Positions 43,046 to 53,759 of a DNA stretch of 64,000 nt are shown one piece after another. A program made the translations under genes and the position numbers. Source of the DNA: Callorhinus ursinus (taxonomy: Eukaryota; Chordata; Mammalia; Carnivora; Otariidae); NCBI RefSeq assembly GCF_003265705.1, contig NW_020313045.1, positions 3,179,746 to 3,243,745 on the forward strand, written 5' to 3'. How positions within the stretch are numbered: the first letter of the stretch is position 1; each line of letters starts with the position of its first letter. Under the pieces are notes generated by a model. The model did not search any database. It saw only the letters and a list, made by a program, of their open reading frames with translations, and was not told the origin of the DNA.

Positions 43046-44330
43046 TATTTTTTTAGTTTTTATTTTAATTCCAGATAGTTGACATACAGTGTTATATTGG
43101 TTTCAGGTGTACAACATAGTAATTCAACAGTTCTATACATCACCTGGTGCTCATCACTACAAGTGCCCTCCTTAATCCCCTATTTACCTCATTTCCTCTC
43201 CTACCACCCCTCTGGTAACCATCAGTTTGTTCTCTGTAGTTAAGAGTCTGTTTCTTGATTTCTCTCTCTGTCTCTTTTTTCCCTTTGCTCATTCATTTTG
43301 TTTCTCAATTTCCACATATGAATGAAATCATATAGTATTTGTCTTTTTCTGACTGACTTATTTCACTCTTTGGCTCCATCCATGTTGTTGTAAGCGGCAA
43401 GATTTCATTTTTTTTTATGGCTGAATAATATTCCATTGTATATATATACACCAGATCTTCTTTATCCATTCATCTATCTATGGACACTTGGACTGCTTCC
43501 ATGTCTTGGCTATTATAAATAATGCTGCTATAAAGGTAGGGGTGCATGTGTCCCTTTGAAATAGTGTTCTTGTATTTAGATAAATGCTCAGTAGTGTGAT
43601 TGCTGCATTATAGGGCAGGTATATTTTTAACTTTTTGAGGAAACTCCATACTGTTTTCCACAGTGGCTACACCAGTTTGCATTCCCACCAACAGTGCACG
43701 AGTGCTCTTTTTTCTCCACAGCCTCGCCAACACTTCTTGTTTCTTGTGTTTTTGATTTAGGCATTCTGAGAGGTGTAAGGTGACATCTCACTGTGGTTTT
43801 GATTTGCATTTTTCTGATGATAAGTGATGTTGAGCATCTTTTCATGTGTCTGTTGACCATCTAGATGTCTTCTTTGGAGAAATGACTGTTCATGTCTTCT
43901 GCCCATTTTTAATTGGATTATTTGGTTTTGGGATGTTCTTTATATATTTTGGATACTAACCCTTCATTGGATATGTCATTTGCAAAAATCTTCTCCCATT
44001 CCATAGGTTGTCATTTAGTTTTGTTGATTATTTCCTTTGCTGTGCAGAAGCTTTTTATGTTGAGGTAGTCCTAATAGTTTATTTTTGCTTCTGCTTCCCT
44101 TGCCTCAGGAGACCTATCTAGAAAAAAAGTTGCTATGGCTGACAAGTTACTGCCTGTATGCTCTTCTAGGATTTTTATGGCTTCAGGTCTCACGTTTAGG
44201 TCTCTAATCCATTTTGAATTTATTTTTGTGTATGGCATAAGAAATAGTCCAATTTCATTCTTTTGCATGTGGCTGTCCAGTTTTCCCAACACCATTTGTT
44301 GACATCATTGTTTAAAAAAAAACAAAACAA
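43046..44330 (-). mobile_element. Younger L1 (3' UTR and end of ORF2) nested in an older L1
   Basis: 'ttaattccagatagttgaca', 'tacagtgttatattggtttc', 'caacagttctatacatcacc', 'tggtgctcatcactacaagt', then 'ccacagtggctacaccagtt', 'caggtctcacgtttaggtct' and 'tgcatgtggctgtccagttt' are a reversed carnivoran L1 truncated inside ORF2. An A-rich run (44312-44328) follows. Confidence 0.9.
43627..43860 (-). pseudogene. L1 ORF2 C-terminal remnant
   Basis: The minus-strand frame has '[20 protein letters not shown]' and later '[19 protein letters not shown]', the degraded equivalent of the conserved ORF2 C-terminal region. Stops and frameshifts on both sides. Confidence 0.85.
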
Positions 44331-44402
44331 CTTTTTCATACCTCCATCCATGTTGCTGCAAGTGCCAAGATTACATTCTTTTTTATGGCTGAATAATATT
44401 CC

Positions 44403-44452
<50 letters not shown>

Positions 44453-44454
44453 AA
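44331..44454 (-). mobile_element. Second small L1 fragment with a (TA)n tract
   Basis: 'tccatccatgttgctgcaag', 'tgccaagattacattctttt' and 'ttatggctgaataatattcc' repeat the L1 segment also present at 43375-43440, so a separate L1 piece (or a local duplication) lies here. It runs directly into a TA repeat. Confidence 0.75.
44405..44444. repeat. (TA)n microsatellite
   Basis: About 20 TA units followed by CA units, grown from the 'ccattgtatatatatac' part of L1. Confidence 0.95.
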
Positions 44455-45480
44455 CACACTCACAACATCTTAATCTCTCCCATCTTTCTGCTACTGCAAT
44501 CACACGTGTCTCATTACTGTCACTCAGGTCACTGAGGCTCTCTAATTTTTTCAATTTTAAAAATGTGATCTTCTTATGGGATAATCGTGATTGCCTTGTT
44601 TTAAAGGTCAGTGACTATTTTTATGCCCTTTCTATTGTCCAGCTCATCCAGTGAATTTTCCATTTCAGATATTGTATTTTTCAGTTATAGAATTTCCATT
44701 TAGTCTTTTTATAGCTTCTGTTTTCCCTTGAGATTTACTATTTACTCAGTAAGACCATATTCATTTAAGCCTTTGAGTTTATTTATAACTGCTTTAAAGT
44801 CCTTGACTATTATTCCAACATCTGTGTCATCTCAGTGCCTATTCCTATTGATGGGTTTTGTCTTGATCATGGGTCACATTTTCCTCTTTCTTCACATGTC
44901 TAATAATCTTTTATTGTATGCTGAACATGGTAGATAATATATTTCAAGGAATGTGAATTATGATGTCTTCCTTTAAAGAATGTTGAGGTTTTTTCCTGGC
45001 CGTTAACTTACGTGTGATCTTGAACATGTCCATTCCACCTGCGCACGTCTCAATGGCACAGTTATTGTTTTCCGCTAGGTCTCGTGGAATCTTACACTGT
45101 TCAGTGCAGCTTTTAAACAAGTACACATGGAGCTTCTCTATACAAACTTCTGGAGATGATTTCTCTGTAAAGCAGCTTCCTCTTCAGAGCCCCATCCTGC
45201 AAGTTCCAGCTGCTTTATTGGTCTTAAAGTCTAGACTCTATCTCCTTAGCTTAGCAGGAGCATCCTGTTTTGCTTGGGCTTCACCTTCCTGTGTCACAGT
45301 CAGGAAACTGTCCCCATACAGAGAGTATAGTAAACACAGGGCTCACTTCATATGTATCTCTTCTTTCTCACATCGTCTGCTTCATTTTGCCTAATGTTTG
45401 AAAACAGTTGTCTTATATATTTTATTCAGTTTTATAGCAACTTATGATAGTTCTAGCTACTCTTTGCTTTTTTCTCCTTC
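44455..45480 (-). mobile_element. Old L1 (5' side), right part of the split copy
   Basis: 'aggtcactgaggctctctaa', 'cagctcatccagtgaatttt', 'ccatttcagatattgtattt', 'aactgctttaaagtccttga', 'gggtcacattttcctctttc', 'ttattgtatgctgaacatgg' and, further on, 'acagttgtcttatatatttt' continue the element cut at 43045. Frames on it (for example 45014-45394) are not coding. Confidence 0.7.
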
Positions 45481-45689
45481 TCCTTTGCTTCTGCTATTTC
45501 TCCCCTGCCCCTCTTGGTTTCCTCTCCTATTCAAAAAGGGTGATGTCACTATAGACATTATGTTTCCCATGTTTTTCTACTTTTTAAGACATGTCATGGT
45601 CCCATTTCTATCTGTCATGTCTCTATCAAATACATTCCTATTAGTATGATTTATTTAACATTAATCAAATCTAAAATTAAGTTATAAGG
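45481..45689. other. Unclassified spacer
   Basis: Pyrimidine-rich start. Nothing recognised. Confidence 0.4.
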
Positions 45690-46060
45690 GCCAATCACTG
45701 TGCTGAATGGTGGAGATACTAAGATAAATCACAGCCTCTGTCTTCAAAGAGTTCGTGGTATAATGGAAATGAGGCAAAGAATTAATTAAAACAGGGTAAG
45801 ATAATTGCTATCACAGAAGCAGGCAAAATATGTAATGGGAGAAACTAACTGTTGTGGGAATGGAATCAGGGACCTCTTCACAGACAAGGGAGCACTGGAG
45901 ACAGTCTTGAAGCAGTAGGAGGAAGTGAACAAGAGCTAGGGAAGGCATCCCATGCAGGGAATAGCATGTGCAAAAGTGTGGCAGCATAAGGAAACATGGT
46001 GTGATTGAGCAGCCACATCAGTCCCTGGATCTTAGGCCTTGTGAGGAAGATGGCAGGTCA
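45690..46060 (-). mobile_element. L2
   Basis: 'aatcactgtgctgaatggtg', 'aaatcacagcctctgtcttc', 'aaagagttcgtggtataatg', 'agggaaggcatcccatgcag' and 'gaatagcatgtgcaaaagtg' follow reversed L2. Confidence 0.75.
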
Positions 46061-46234
46061 TTAGATTGAAAAACAGACTCAGGCTCATCTTAGAGAATCT
46101 TTATACAAAGCCTTCAGTACAATCATATAAATATGAAGACTCCTCTCCTTTTGCCCTAATGGTATACCATTAGATTAACCAGGTTTTCTCTCTACATTCC
46201 ATGCTGGCTTCTTAAAAAAAAAAATCTGTTGGTC
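46061..46234. other. Unclassified spacer
   Basis: Nothing recognised. Confidence 0.35.
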
Positions 46235-46548
46235 TTACCTTAGTATTAACACCTGTCACGTGCAAATTTGGATATCCATGTGGGGGAAAAATGTATTTTG
46301 ACCTTTACGTCACACCATACAAAATAATTAATTCCACATGTGGTGAGGTCTGAGAAGCTGCACAATAACACTTTTAGAAGAAAACTGGAGAAAATATCTA
46401 TGACCTTGGAGCAGGCAGATTTTTTAAATAGGACACAAAAATCGCTAGTCATAAAGGAAAAGCAATTGATAAACTGGAGTACATTAAGACTGAGAATTTC
46501 CACCCCTCAAAAGACACAATAACGTGAGAGGGCAAAACAGCTTGCATA
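46235..46548 (+). mobile_element. Old L1 ORF2 end, part 1
   Basis: 'tacgtcacaccatacaaaat', 'aattaattccacatgtggtg', 'cttttagaagaaaactggag', 'aaaatatctatgaccttgga' and 'gataaactggagtacattaa' follow the forward L1 ORF2 order. Confidence 0.8.
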
Positions 46549-46745
46549 GCACACCTGGGTGGCTCAGTCGTTAAGCGGCTGCCTTCGGCTCAGGCCATGA
46601 TCCCAGGGTCCTGGGATCGAGTCCCACATCAGGCTCCCTCCTCAGCGGGAAGCCTGCTTCTCCCTCTCCCACTCCCCCTGCTTGTGTTCCTGCTCTCGCT
46701 GTCTCTCTCTCTCTGTCAAATAAATAAATAAAATCTTTTTTAAAA
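46549..46745 (+). mobile_element. SINEC, best-preserved copy (arctoid type)
   Basis: 'cacctgggtggctcagtcgt', 'taagcggctgccttcggctc', 'gatcccagggtcctgggatc', 'gagtcccacatcaggctccc', 'agcgggaagcctgcttctcc' and the tail 'aaataaataaataaaatctt' are close to the young SINEC type of bears, seals and mustelids as I remember it. It cuts an old L1. Only a weak flank match ('atagc') was seen. Confidence 0.93.
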
Positions 46746-47521
46746 GATATAGCCACAAAAGACCCTTTTCCAAAAACATACCAAAAACTCCTACAAATCA
46801 ATATGGAAGAGAAAGAGATAACCTAATAGAAAAATGAGCAAAACACTTTGAACAGATAATTCACAAAAGAAGGTGTCAAATTACCAACAAGCATATGAGA
46901 CAGTAGTACATTTCACTAAAGCATCTAGTATATGAGGATTAGAACTACAGTGCCATGCCACTTACACGCCAGCCAGAATAGTGAAAATGGAAAAGACAAA
47001 AAAAATACCAAGAGCTGGTAAAGACATGGAGAAACTGGAACACTGTGAGTGAGAGTGCAGATTGATGTGCCCACTTTGCAGAAGTCTTCAGCAATATGTG
47101 CTAAAGCCAAACTAGCTTATATCCCACAACATGGTGATTCTACACCTGGGTGTGGATTCAAGAGAAACTCATACACGTAATCACCAAAGATATGTACTAA
47201 CATATTGTATAAGGGCATAATTTGTAATAGCCGTAAAGTGGAAACTACTCAAATGCCCATCAGCGGCAGCATAGACACATAAATGGTGGTACGGCCACGC
47301 AATGGAATACTGTGCGTTGGGTATGAATACTATACACCCATATGCAACAGTATGAATGAAGCTCACATGCATGACAGTTAAAAGAAGGCACCACACAAAA
47401 GTGAAAACTGCATGATCCATTTCCAAAAGTACAAAACAGGCAAAACTCATCTACGCTGTTGGGTGAGTGACTAGAAAGAAGCATAAGGGCTTCTGTGATG
47501 TTGGTAATAGTCTATTTTTTT
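46746..47521 (+). mobile_element. Old L1 ORF2 end and 3' UTR, part 2
   Basis: 'gagcaaaacactttgaacag', 'ataattcacaaaagaaggtg', 'ccaacaagcatatgagacag', 'atggtggtacggccacgcaa', 'tggaatactgtgcgttgggt' and 'tgaatgaagctcacatgcat' continue the L1 after the SINEC. Confidence 0.8.
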
Positions 47522-47773
47522 TTAACGTAGGTTGCTGCTTTTTTTTTAAGATTTATTTACTTATTTATTTAGTTAGTTATTTGAGAGAGAGAGAGAGAGA
47601 GAGAGCACGAGCAGGGGGAGGAGCATTGGGAGGGGGAAAAAAATCTCAGACTCCACGCTGAGCGCAGAGCCCCACGTGGGGCTCGATTCCATGATGCTGA
47701 GACCGTGACCTGAGCCAGAACCAAGAGTCAGATGCTTAATGAGTAAACTAGGTGCCCCTTAATGTGGGTGCTG
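47522..47773 (-). mobile_element. SINEC in L1 3' UTR, with target-site duplication
   Basis: Tail first ('taagatttatttacttattt'), a GA run at 47586-47605, then 'tgagaccgtgacctgagcca' and the degraded head 'gagtaaactaggtgcccc'. Flank 'ttaacgtaggttgctg' (47522-47537) resembles 'ttaatgtgggtgctgg' (47759-47774) with a few changes, an aged duplication, so the element is about 47538-47758. Confidence 0.88.
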
Positions 47774-47900
47774 GTTACACAGGTGCGTTTAGTTTGTGAT
47801 AATTTATTAAGCTGTATATTTATGATTTGGATAAATATGTATATATATCATACCTGTATACCTATATCTTTATATCTACTTCTGTCTATATCTTTATTAC
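47774..47900 (+). mobile_element. Old L1 3' end, part 3
   Basis: 'ttacacaggtgcgtttagtt', 'tgtgataatttattaagctg' and 'tatatttatgatttggataa' are the L1M 3' UTR continuation ('..tcattaagctgtacacttatgatttg..'). Confidence 0.7.
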
Positions 47901-48484
47901 ACTTCATACTTTTAGTTGGTTGGTGGCAGAGCTCACAAAGATTTCGTCCCTTTGTTACTGTCAGTAGAATCGAGCCGAATGAGAATTTTGCGGTTATGAT
48001 TGCTCTTCTATCTTGAGTGATTGATCCAGTTTACATTTCCTACAGCCCCTGTAAGTGCCATTTTAAGGACCAGAGTGGCTTGCAGTGGGTTTGGCATCTG
48101 TCCCAGCTTCTCTCTTCAAGTGGAGAAGGTGTAATCTGAATTGCTAGCAAACACACCTCAGAAGCCAGATTGTTCTTTGGCTAAGACCAATGAGCTTTAG
48201 AGCTGCTCAGCTCTGTGCAGGGCTTACTGGATACACACAGATTTAGATGGGTGCCATAGGAGGCGGACCTGGTTCACACTCATTCTCTTAATGCTTTTCA
48301 CTCTATATGGGTCCAAAACTCTCCTCAAGAACCCTGGAAAACAGCTCTGGCTGCTGGCCCTCCGGTAGTTTTTGTAAACTCTGGAGTCCTGGTGTTTTTC
48401 TTCTGCATCTGCCACGATTAAGTCATGTGGCTTCATAGTTACTTCACTTCTTTGGGGCTTTGTTTTGTCATCTCTTAAGGCACA
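47901..48484. other. Unclassified stretch
   Basis: No gene or named repeat recognised. An 88-codon minus frame (48224-48490) has no domain. Confidence 0.4.
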
Positions 48485-48715
48485 ATTCATATGCTTCCTC
48501 CTCTACCAAATCCTCCCTTAATAGCCACCCAGGTGTATCCTCTTTCAATGTGCTCCCATTTTACTTTGCATGAATATCCATTTCAGTTCTTATTCTTTTT
48601 ATATGGAAACTGTTATCTGGACATCCATGTTGCCCTAAGTGTTTGGAGGGCTGGACTAGAATCTTTTTGGTTTATGTCCTTATAACCTTGGTCTTTACTT
48701 CAATAAGTTGTCATT
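48485..48715 (+). mobile_element. L2 fragment
   Basis: 'accaaatcctcccttaatag', 'caatgtgctcccattttact' and 'ggagggctggactagaatct' follow the L2 segment before its 3' end. Confidence 0.55.
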
Positions 48716-48724
48716 GAAAAGATG

Positions 48725-48890
48725 AATTTCATGCAGATTAATTTATATGATTATTTGATCAATGTCAGTCTCTCCAACTAGACTATAAGCTCCCTGAGGG
48801 CAGGGACTGTATCCTCGTGTCTAAATTGTGCCTAGCACATAGTAGGTACTCAATAAATATTTGTTGGATAAATGAGTGCATCTAAAATGA
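48725..48890 (+). mobile_element. L2 3' end, well preserved
   Basis: 'ctagactataagctccctga', 'gggcagggactgtatcctcg', 'ttgtgcctagcacatagtag' and 'gtactcaataaatatttgtt' are an almost consensus L2 terminus. Confidence 0.9.
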
Positions 48891-48994
48891 AGAGGGTAGT
48901 TAGGTCAGCTCATCTTTGTTGTCTGTGCCAGTTTTGGAATTTTCTAATGAATCAGATGTACTGGATTTAGTTTCTTTAAAAAATAACCACATGT

Positions 48995-49140
48995 TTATAT
49001 GTGTATATATATGTGTATATATACACATATATGTGTGTGTCTGTGTATACAGATGTGCATAGACATAAGGATACATACATATGCATAGTAATACATATAT
49101 GCATAGTAATATGTATATGCATAGTAATACATATATATGT
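48995..49140. repeat. TA/TG/CA-rich low-complexity tract with palindrome
   Basis: Alternating purine-pyrimidine repeats (TATA, TGTG, CACA, ATGCAT). A perfect 26-base palindrome spans 49007-49032, centred in 'gtgtatatatacac', so the tract could form a hairpin or cruciform. 'atacatatatgcatagtaat' then recurs about three times to 49135. Confidence 0.85.
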
Positions 49141-49189
49141 GTCAGCTCAAACCAATGCATATTTAAATCAGTTTATAGGGACATCATAT

Positions 49190-49365
49190 AGGACATTATA
49201 TATTTGTGTGATTATCTGTTTAATGTCTTTCCTTTCATTTGACTGTAGGCATCAGAGGCATGAAACTTGACTATGTCTTTCTTAACTGGTGTGTCTCCAG
49301 CACTTGGTATGATTCCTGGCACGAAGTAGATGTTCAATAATGATTTTTTGAATTAATGTAACTGT
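49190..49365 (+). mobile_element. L2 3' end
   Basis: 'catttgactgtaggcatcag', 'aggcatgaaacttgactatg', 'tctccagcacttggtatgat' and 'agtagatgttcaataatgat' are a diverged forward L2 terminus, in the same orientation as the one at 48725-48890. Confidence 0.75.
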
Positions 49366-50399
49366 CCTTGAAAAAGGAAAAATGTTTGCTACTCATTTTT
49401 GCACTGCACAAAATTGTGCACAGAACTCTATCATCAAATATACTTGGATAGGGTCGCATTCTATACTTCCCTCTTGAAGATTTACTACCCATGTTAACGT
49501 ACTAACAGCTCGGAGAGGTCCAGCAAAGGTCCTTTTGAACTTAGCCTTTCTCAAACTCCTTAATTCCATGAACTTTTGGTTAACCAATACCTATTAAAGT
49601 TCTGAAGAATTAGTGTTCCACAGAACACAGATTGGGGAATGCTTCCCTGAGTTGATTGAGATTTGCTGATGACTTACTTTCAACCATCTTACAGTATCAG
49701 GGTATATGGTTTTCCTGGCTGTCCCAGGCACAATTCCAGGGGATGCCATTCACAATGCAACCTCGCCACCATAAATGGTGATCCTGATTTTGTATCATAT
49801 ATTCTGTTTCCCAAGCAAATCATAATTCTTCTGAGAATATATCTTTCATTTCCTCCTTCTACTCCTAGCAGCAAGAAGAGCTTTATTTGCACAATGTGGA
49901 AGCTCCTCTTGGACTTAAGATACAATGGTTTATCCGGTACACTAGAGTAGGGATAACCTTAGGCTAAATTATGATGGAGAGAGATGTTTTTCTTCTTCTT
50001 TGCACCTCTCTTTTCTATGCCTCTCTTCCACTCCATGGCATGAATCCTCCTATGATACCTTTTCCCTTCCACCCCATTCAAAAGAAGATTTTGCATCAGC
50101 CCTTTACACTTCAGTCTGAATTGACTCCTCTTTCTTAGAGGCATTTGTACCTTAAGCTTTATCTTCTATTGTGAAAGGAAAGTTTCAGACCTCTGTTAAA
50201 ATTATCCCAAGCATTGGTAAGTAGGGGTGGGGGGGGACACTTGGGCAGTGACCCACACTTGCCAATCACAAGTTAATTGCTAGCTTCACCTTAGGTGGTT
50301 AGGACTAGCCCTGTAGAGGACATCTGTTGTTTTTGCAGTCCTGTTCCCTACTACCCTTCCTCTATAAGCATACCCTGATTCTCCCCAACTCTCAGCTCA
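49366..50399. other. Unclassified stretch, no gene recognised
   Basis: A G8 run lies near 50229-50236. Overlapping 60-95-codon frames on both strands (49663-49950) have no domain. Confidence 0.45.
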
Positions 50400-50700
50400 T
50401 GTGCTTGAACAGAGCTCCATAGCTGGTCATAGACGCAGCACATCGTTAGGCCAGTCCACAGATAGGATTCTTCTGGCCACAGTAATTGGTTGAGGAATGG
50501 TGCTTGGTCTAATCAAAGCCAATGAAACACAATGAGGTTTTTGCTGGGAATGCTGGGAGAGCCATGGTTTCCTAGCATTAAAGCAGAAAGGACATAGAGT
50601 CTGGAGCAAATTTCACCATTTTGGTCTTATCTAGAGCCAGAAGATGAAGCCAACATAGGCAAGGCTCAGTTGAAAGAGAGAGAAACAGTCTCCACCACTC
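50400..50700. repeat. Probable old repeat, family not named
   Basis: 'taggccagtccacagatagg', 'ttctggccacagtaattggt', 'tctaatcaaagccaatgaaa' and 'gctgggagagccatggtttc' have the CCAAT/ATTGG-containing pattern seen at 19060-19390 and in repeat A. The relation is suggestive only. Confidence 0.3.
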
Positions 50701-50837
50701 AGGTCCCTTCTCCTAGCTGCTCAGGCAGTTCAGTAGAAAATGTGAGCAGAGTATCCTAACATTATACTTTCCAAACCTTGAGTCATAACCCATTAGTGTG
50801 TTGTAAAAATAAATTCACTGGGTCATCATCAGCATAA

Positions 50838-50875
<38 letters not shown>

Positions 50876-52639
50876 AGAATAACTGGGTTGCAATGAAATG
50901 CATTTACTATCAAGGATCAAAAATGTTTTAAAGTCACAGGTAGTCAGTGATAAATTTTGGTAACTTTTTCCTGTATATAGAACAATTATTTCTTTAAATC
51001 CTTTAGTGATTTAGAAATTCATGTATAATGACTGACATTGGTCATGTCTGATGATTAACAAGAAAGAAAATAAAAAATATATTTTTCATTAAAAAAAAAG
51101 AAAAGAAGGAACCAAGAGACACCTGTAGCCAGCTTTACCCCTGGTTTTTTCCGTTGGGCTTACCTCATTTCCATTTTGCTTAAGCAGGTCTGAGCTGGAT
51201 TTTTTGTGAGTTGAAACCAAGAGAAATCTAATACATCAGCCAAAAAGGCACTCCTACCCTTTGGGAATTTATGGTTCCCTAACTACTTGGCCTGGGAATG
51301 TGTTCAGTTCACCACTGTCAAAAGTATAGTGGAAGAAATAAAAGAAAAAATGGAAAAGTCTATCCAACGTCAGAACGCAAGCACTACCTCTGGTGGAGAT
51401 ATTTGAACTTTTTCCTTTGGGTCTACGAATATGTCAACTCTGATGTTATTTGTAAGAGCCGTATGATTTCCTCAGAATGACCCAGAAGGAGCCCAGTGAA
51501 CATGTGCCCAAACACATACCTGTTCACGCGCTGGGGCAACATGGTAGGAGAGGCTGAGAGATTGGGGAGATGCCTCGCACATGCTTATAAAGCATGGATA
51601 TGGCTTGGGGCTGAGTGAGTTTAGTCTCGGAGAAGTGCAGAAATTTGTCCTGAAATCTTCTACTGGAAGGCCTGGCTGCTATTACACACTGAGTCTATCC
51701 ATAGGGACCGAGTGGCTGCCCCTTGAATCTCTCCTGGGAAATAGTCCCCTGCCAACCTGGCCAGTGTGTCAAGAGGCTTCTAGGTGCTTCCTTAGGTCTC
51801 TGTGTACTTATTCCGCCCTCCGGTTCCAAATACCAGTGTGGAGTCTTATAGAGGGGGATAGTAGACAGTCTTTTCTGCCATCAGCAATACAGGGTTATCT
51901 CTCAAGGAGACTGCTAGGTTCAGAAGTGCCTACACCCCTGGAAGAAGGGGGTTTCTGGAAGAAATACAAAGACTCAGAAAACTCCCAGTGACTTCTCCTT
52001 CTTGCTTTCTCACCTGCATAATGAGATTGGGGGTGAAAGGGGGCTATTTTTCCAGGAGCCCCCGTTGAAGATTTAGAGCATCAGTTCTTCAAGGCAAAGA
52101 TACAAAGTAGGAAGGAATAAAGGGCATTTTGAGATAATTGGCAGGGAGCCAGAGAAATCAAATAGTATTACCGCAAAATCCTCCTCCTAGTCTAAGTAAT
52201 AACCTGGCAGGGCCTGAGCACGGCAGCTCTGTTTGCTCTGTAGTTGTTTTATTATGTATTTTTATTGGGTATTTTCCCCTCTATTCCCTGTTGATAGAAG
52301 GTACTTAACTGTTTATGAGTCCTGTTCAAGGGTGATGTTTTTGATTTTTTGCCTAGAATTCTGAGTGAATGGGGGTGAGTGGTGCAGGGGAAGAAGGTCA
52401 CTCACTTGGGCCAGGGGAACAGGGGTTGGAGTTTCTCATGGCCCCTCTGAGCCTGGCCTGTGTGTGCGTAGCTCATCATGCTGCTGGGCTGCCTAACCCC
52501 TTCGGTGACTCCCCACTGCTGCAGGGTCCAGGCCCGAGGTCTCTGCAGGGCTTAGATGGTCCTGTAGGGTCCAGCCCCACCTCTCTCTCTCTCTGGCCAC
52601 TGTTCTCTCTGGTTCTGTTATTCCCACCTCCTCCAAAGC
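50701..52639. other. Unclassified stretch, no gene recognised
   Basis: Apart from the GA run and A-rich runs near 51061-51105, nothing is recognised. A 136-codon plus frame at 51581-51991 is the clearest open frame here, but it has no domain, no Kozak-like context of note and no paired splice signals, so it is left uncalled. The part 52369-52740 is GC-richer, with open frames on both strands. Confidence 0.45.
50841..50868 (+). repeat. (GA)n microsatellite
   Basis: About 13 GA units preceded by AAAGA. Confidence 0.9.
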
Positions 52640-52830
52640 TCCAACAATGGGTGTTTTTTGAGGTCTCCAAAGCAACCATGATCCCTTCCCACTCAGGGCT
52701 TTGCACATGCTGTTCCTTCTGCCTGGAATATTCTCTCTGACCCCATCAGACTGGATGAGTTTTCTTTTATGGGGCCTCGTAACTTCTTACACTTTTCCTT
52801 CATAGCCCTTGGTCTCAATTTGGGTTTCTT
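52640..52830 (+). mobile_element. L2 internal fragment
   Basis: 'cactcagggctttgcacatg', 'ctgttccttctgcctggaat' and 'attctctctgaccccatcag' are the well-known L2 motif '..gggcctttgcacatgctgttcc..ctgcctggaa..'. Confidence 0.85.
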
Positions 52831-52999
52831 CCAAAGCAGAACCAAGACCAGAATTTGGGAGATGACCTCAGCACACATGGTAAGGGAGAGGTGCGGGGAG
52901 GCAGAGAAGGGAGGCAAGATGAATAATGTGTTAGTGGGTAAGTTACAGCTATGGGTAACTGGACCCAACTCCCCTGGGGGACTCTCTGAAAGTTTAGAA

Positions 53000-53182
53000 T
53001 GGGGACTGGCCAACTATGGCTCGGGGGCCACCTGCCTATTTTTGTAAAGTTGTATTGGAACATGGCCGTGCTCCTTTGTCATGTACTGTCTGCTGTAGAG
53101 TTGTTGTGACAGAGCCCATATGGCCTGCAAAACCTAAAATATTTACTGTCTAGCTCTTTGAGAAAAAGCTGACTTGACCCTG
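53000..53182 (-). mobile_element. hAT-Charlie-type MITE, reverse copy
   Basis: 'ggggactggccaactatggc', 'ctatttttgtaaagttgtat', 'tggaacatggccgtgctcct', 'cagagcccatatggcctgca' and 'tgacttgaccctg' are the reverse complement of the element at 10393-10580. Flanks 'gtttagaa' (52992-52999) and 'ctctagaa' (53183-53190) agree at 6 of 8 bases, an aged 8-bp duplication. Confidence 0.78.
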
Positions 53183-53384
53183 CTCTAGAACATACCTCAG
53201 AATTGTCTCATCAATAGGCAAGGAAGCTGGGGTACTTATTCACGGACTCCTTTTTCTTGTTGGCTGCAACAATTGCAAGTTGTTCCCAGGGTTGTCATCT
53301 GCCCCAGAGGAAGCTCTCAGGCATGGAGACATCAGTGCCAGAGGAGGAGGTGTCATCTGTCTATCAAAGTTACTGGCAATGTGT
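53183..53384. other. Unclassified spacer
   Basis: Nothing recognised. Confidence 0.35.
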
Positions 53385-53615
53385 AGGTGGAAAGGGGATG
53401 TGGACATGCTATCCATAGCACCTACTCTGGTACTTAGCACAATTCTGGTTGATTATTTAGCTACTGAATAGTGTTATTATTTATTTAGGGACTGTCTCCC
53501 CTGCTTCACTCCATGCTCCATGGAGGTGGGGACTACGTGGTCTCACTTACATCACGTCTCCAAGGCTTGGCGCAATGGCTGGCATAGAACAGCTGGTCAA
53601 AAATATCTGTCGATG
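53385..53615 (+). mobile_element. L2 3' region
   Basis: 'atagcacctactctggtact', 'cactccatgctccatggagg', 'tggggactacgtggtctcac', 'tccaaggcttggcgcaatgg' and 'ctggcatagaacagctggtc' follow the L2 3' end. With 52640-52830 it may be one L2 split by the hAT element. Confidence 0.7.
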
Positions 53616-53634
53616 GAATGACAAAGGAATGATG

Positions 53635-53745
53635 GTAATAGATGCGGAAACCAAGACTCAGAGAGCTTATGTATCTTGGCTAAGCTACAAGAGATTTGTG
53701 CCTAGGCCTTTTGATGACAAACCTAGAACATTTTCCTTTTTGCAA
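53635..53745 (-). mobile_element. Possible MIR fragment
   Basis: 'gtaatagatgcggaaaccaa', 'gactcagagagcttatgtat' and 'cttggctaagctacaagaga' fit the reverse MIR core ('..gatgaggaaactgaggctcagagag..'). Confidence 0.6.
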
Positions 53746-53759
53746 GACAAAATATAATG

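Noticed and set aside
51581..51991. 136-codon plus-strand open frame
   Set aside because: No domain, signal or exon boundary. The length is within what chance gives in this much DNA.
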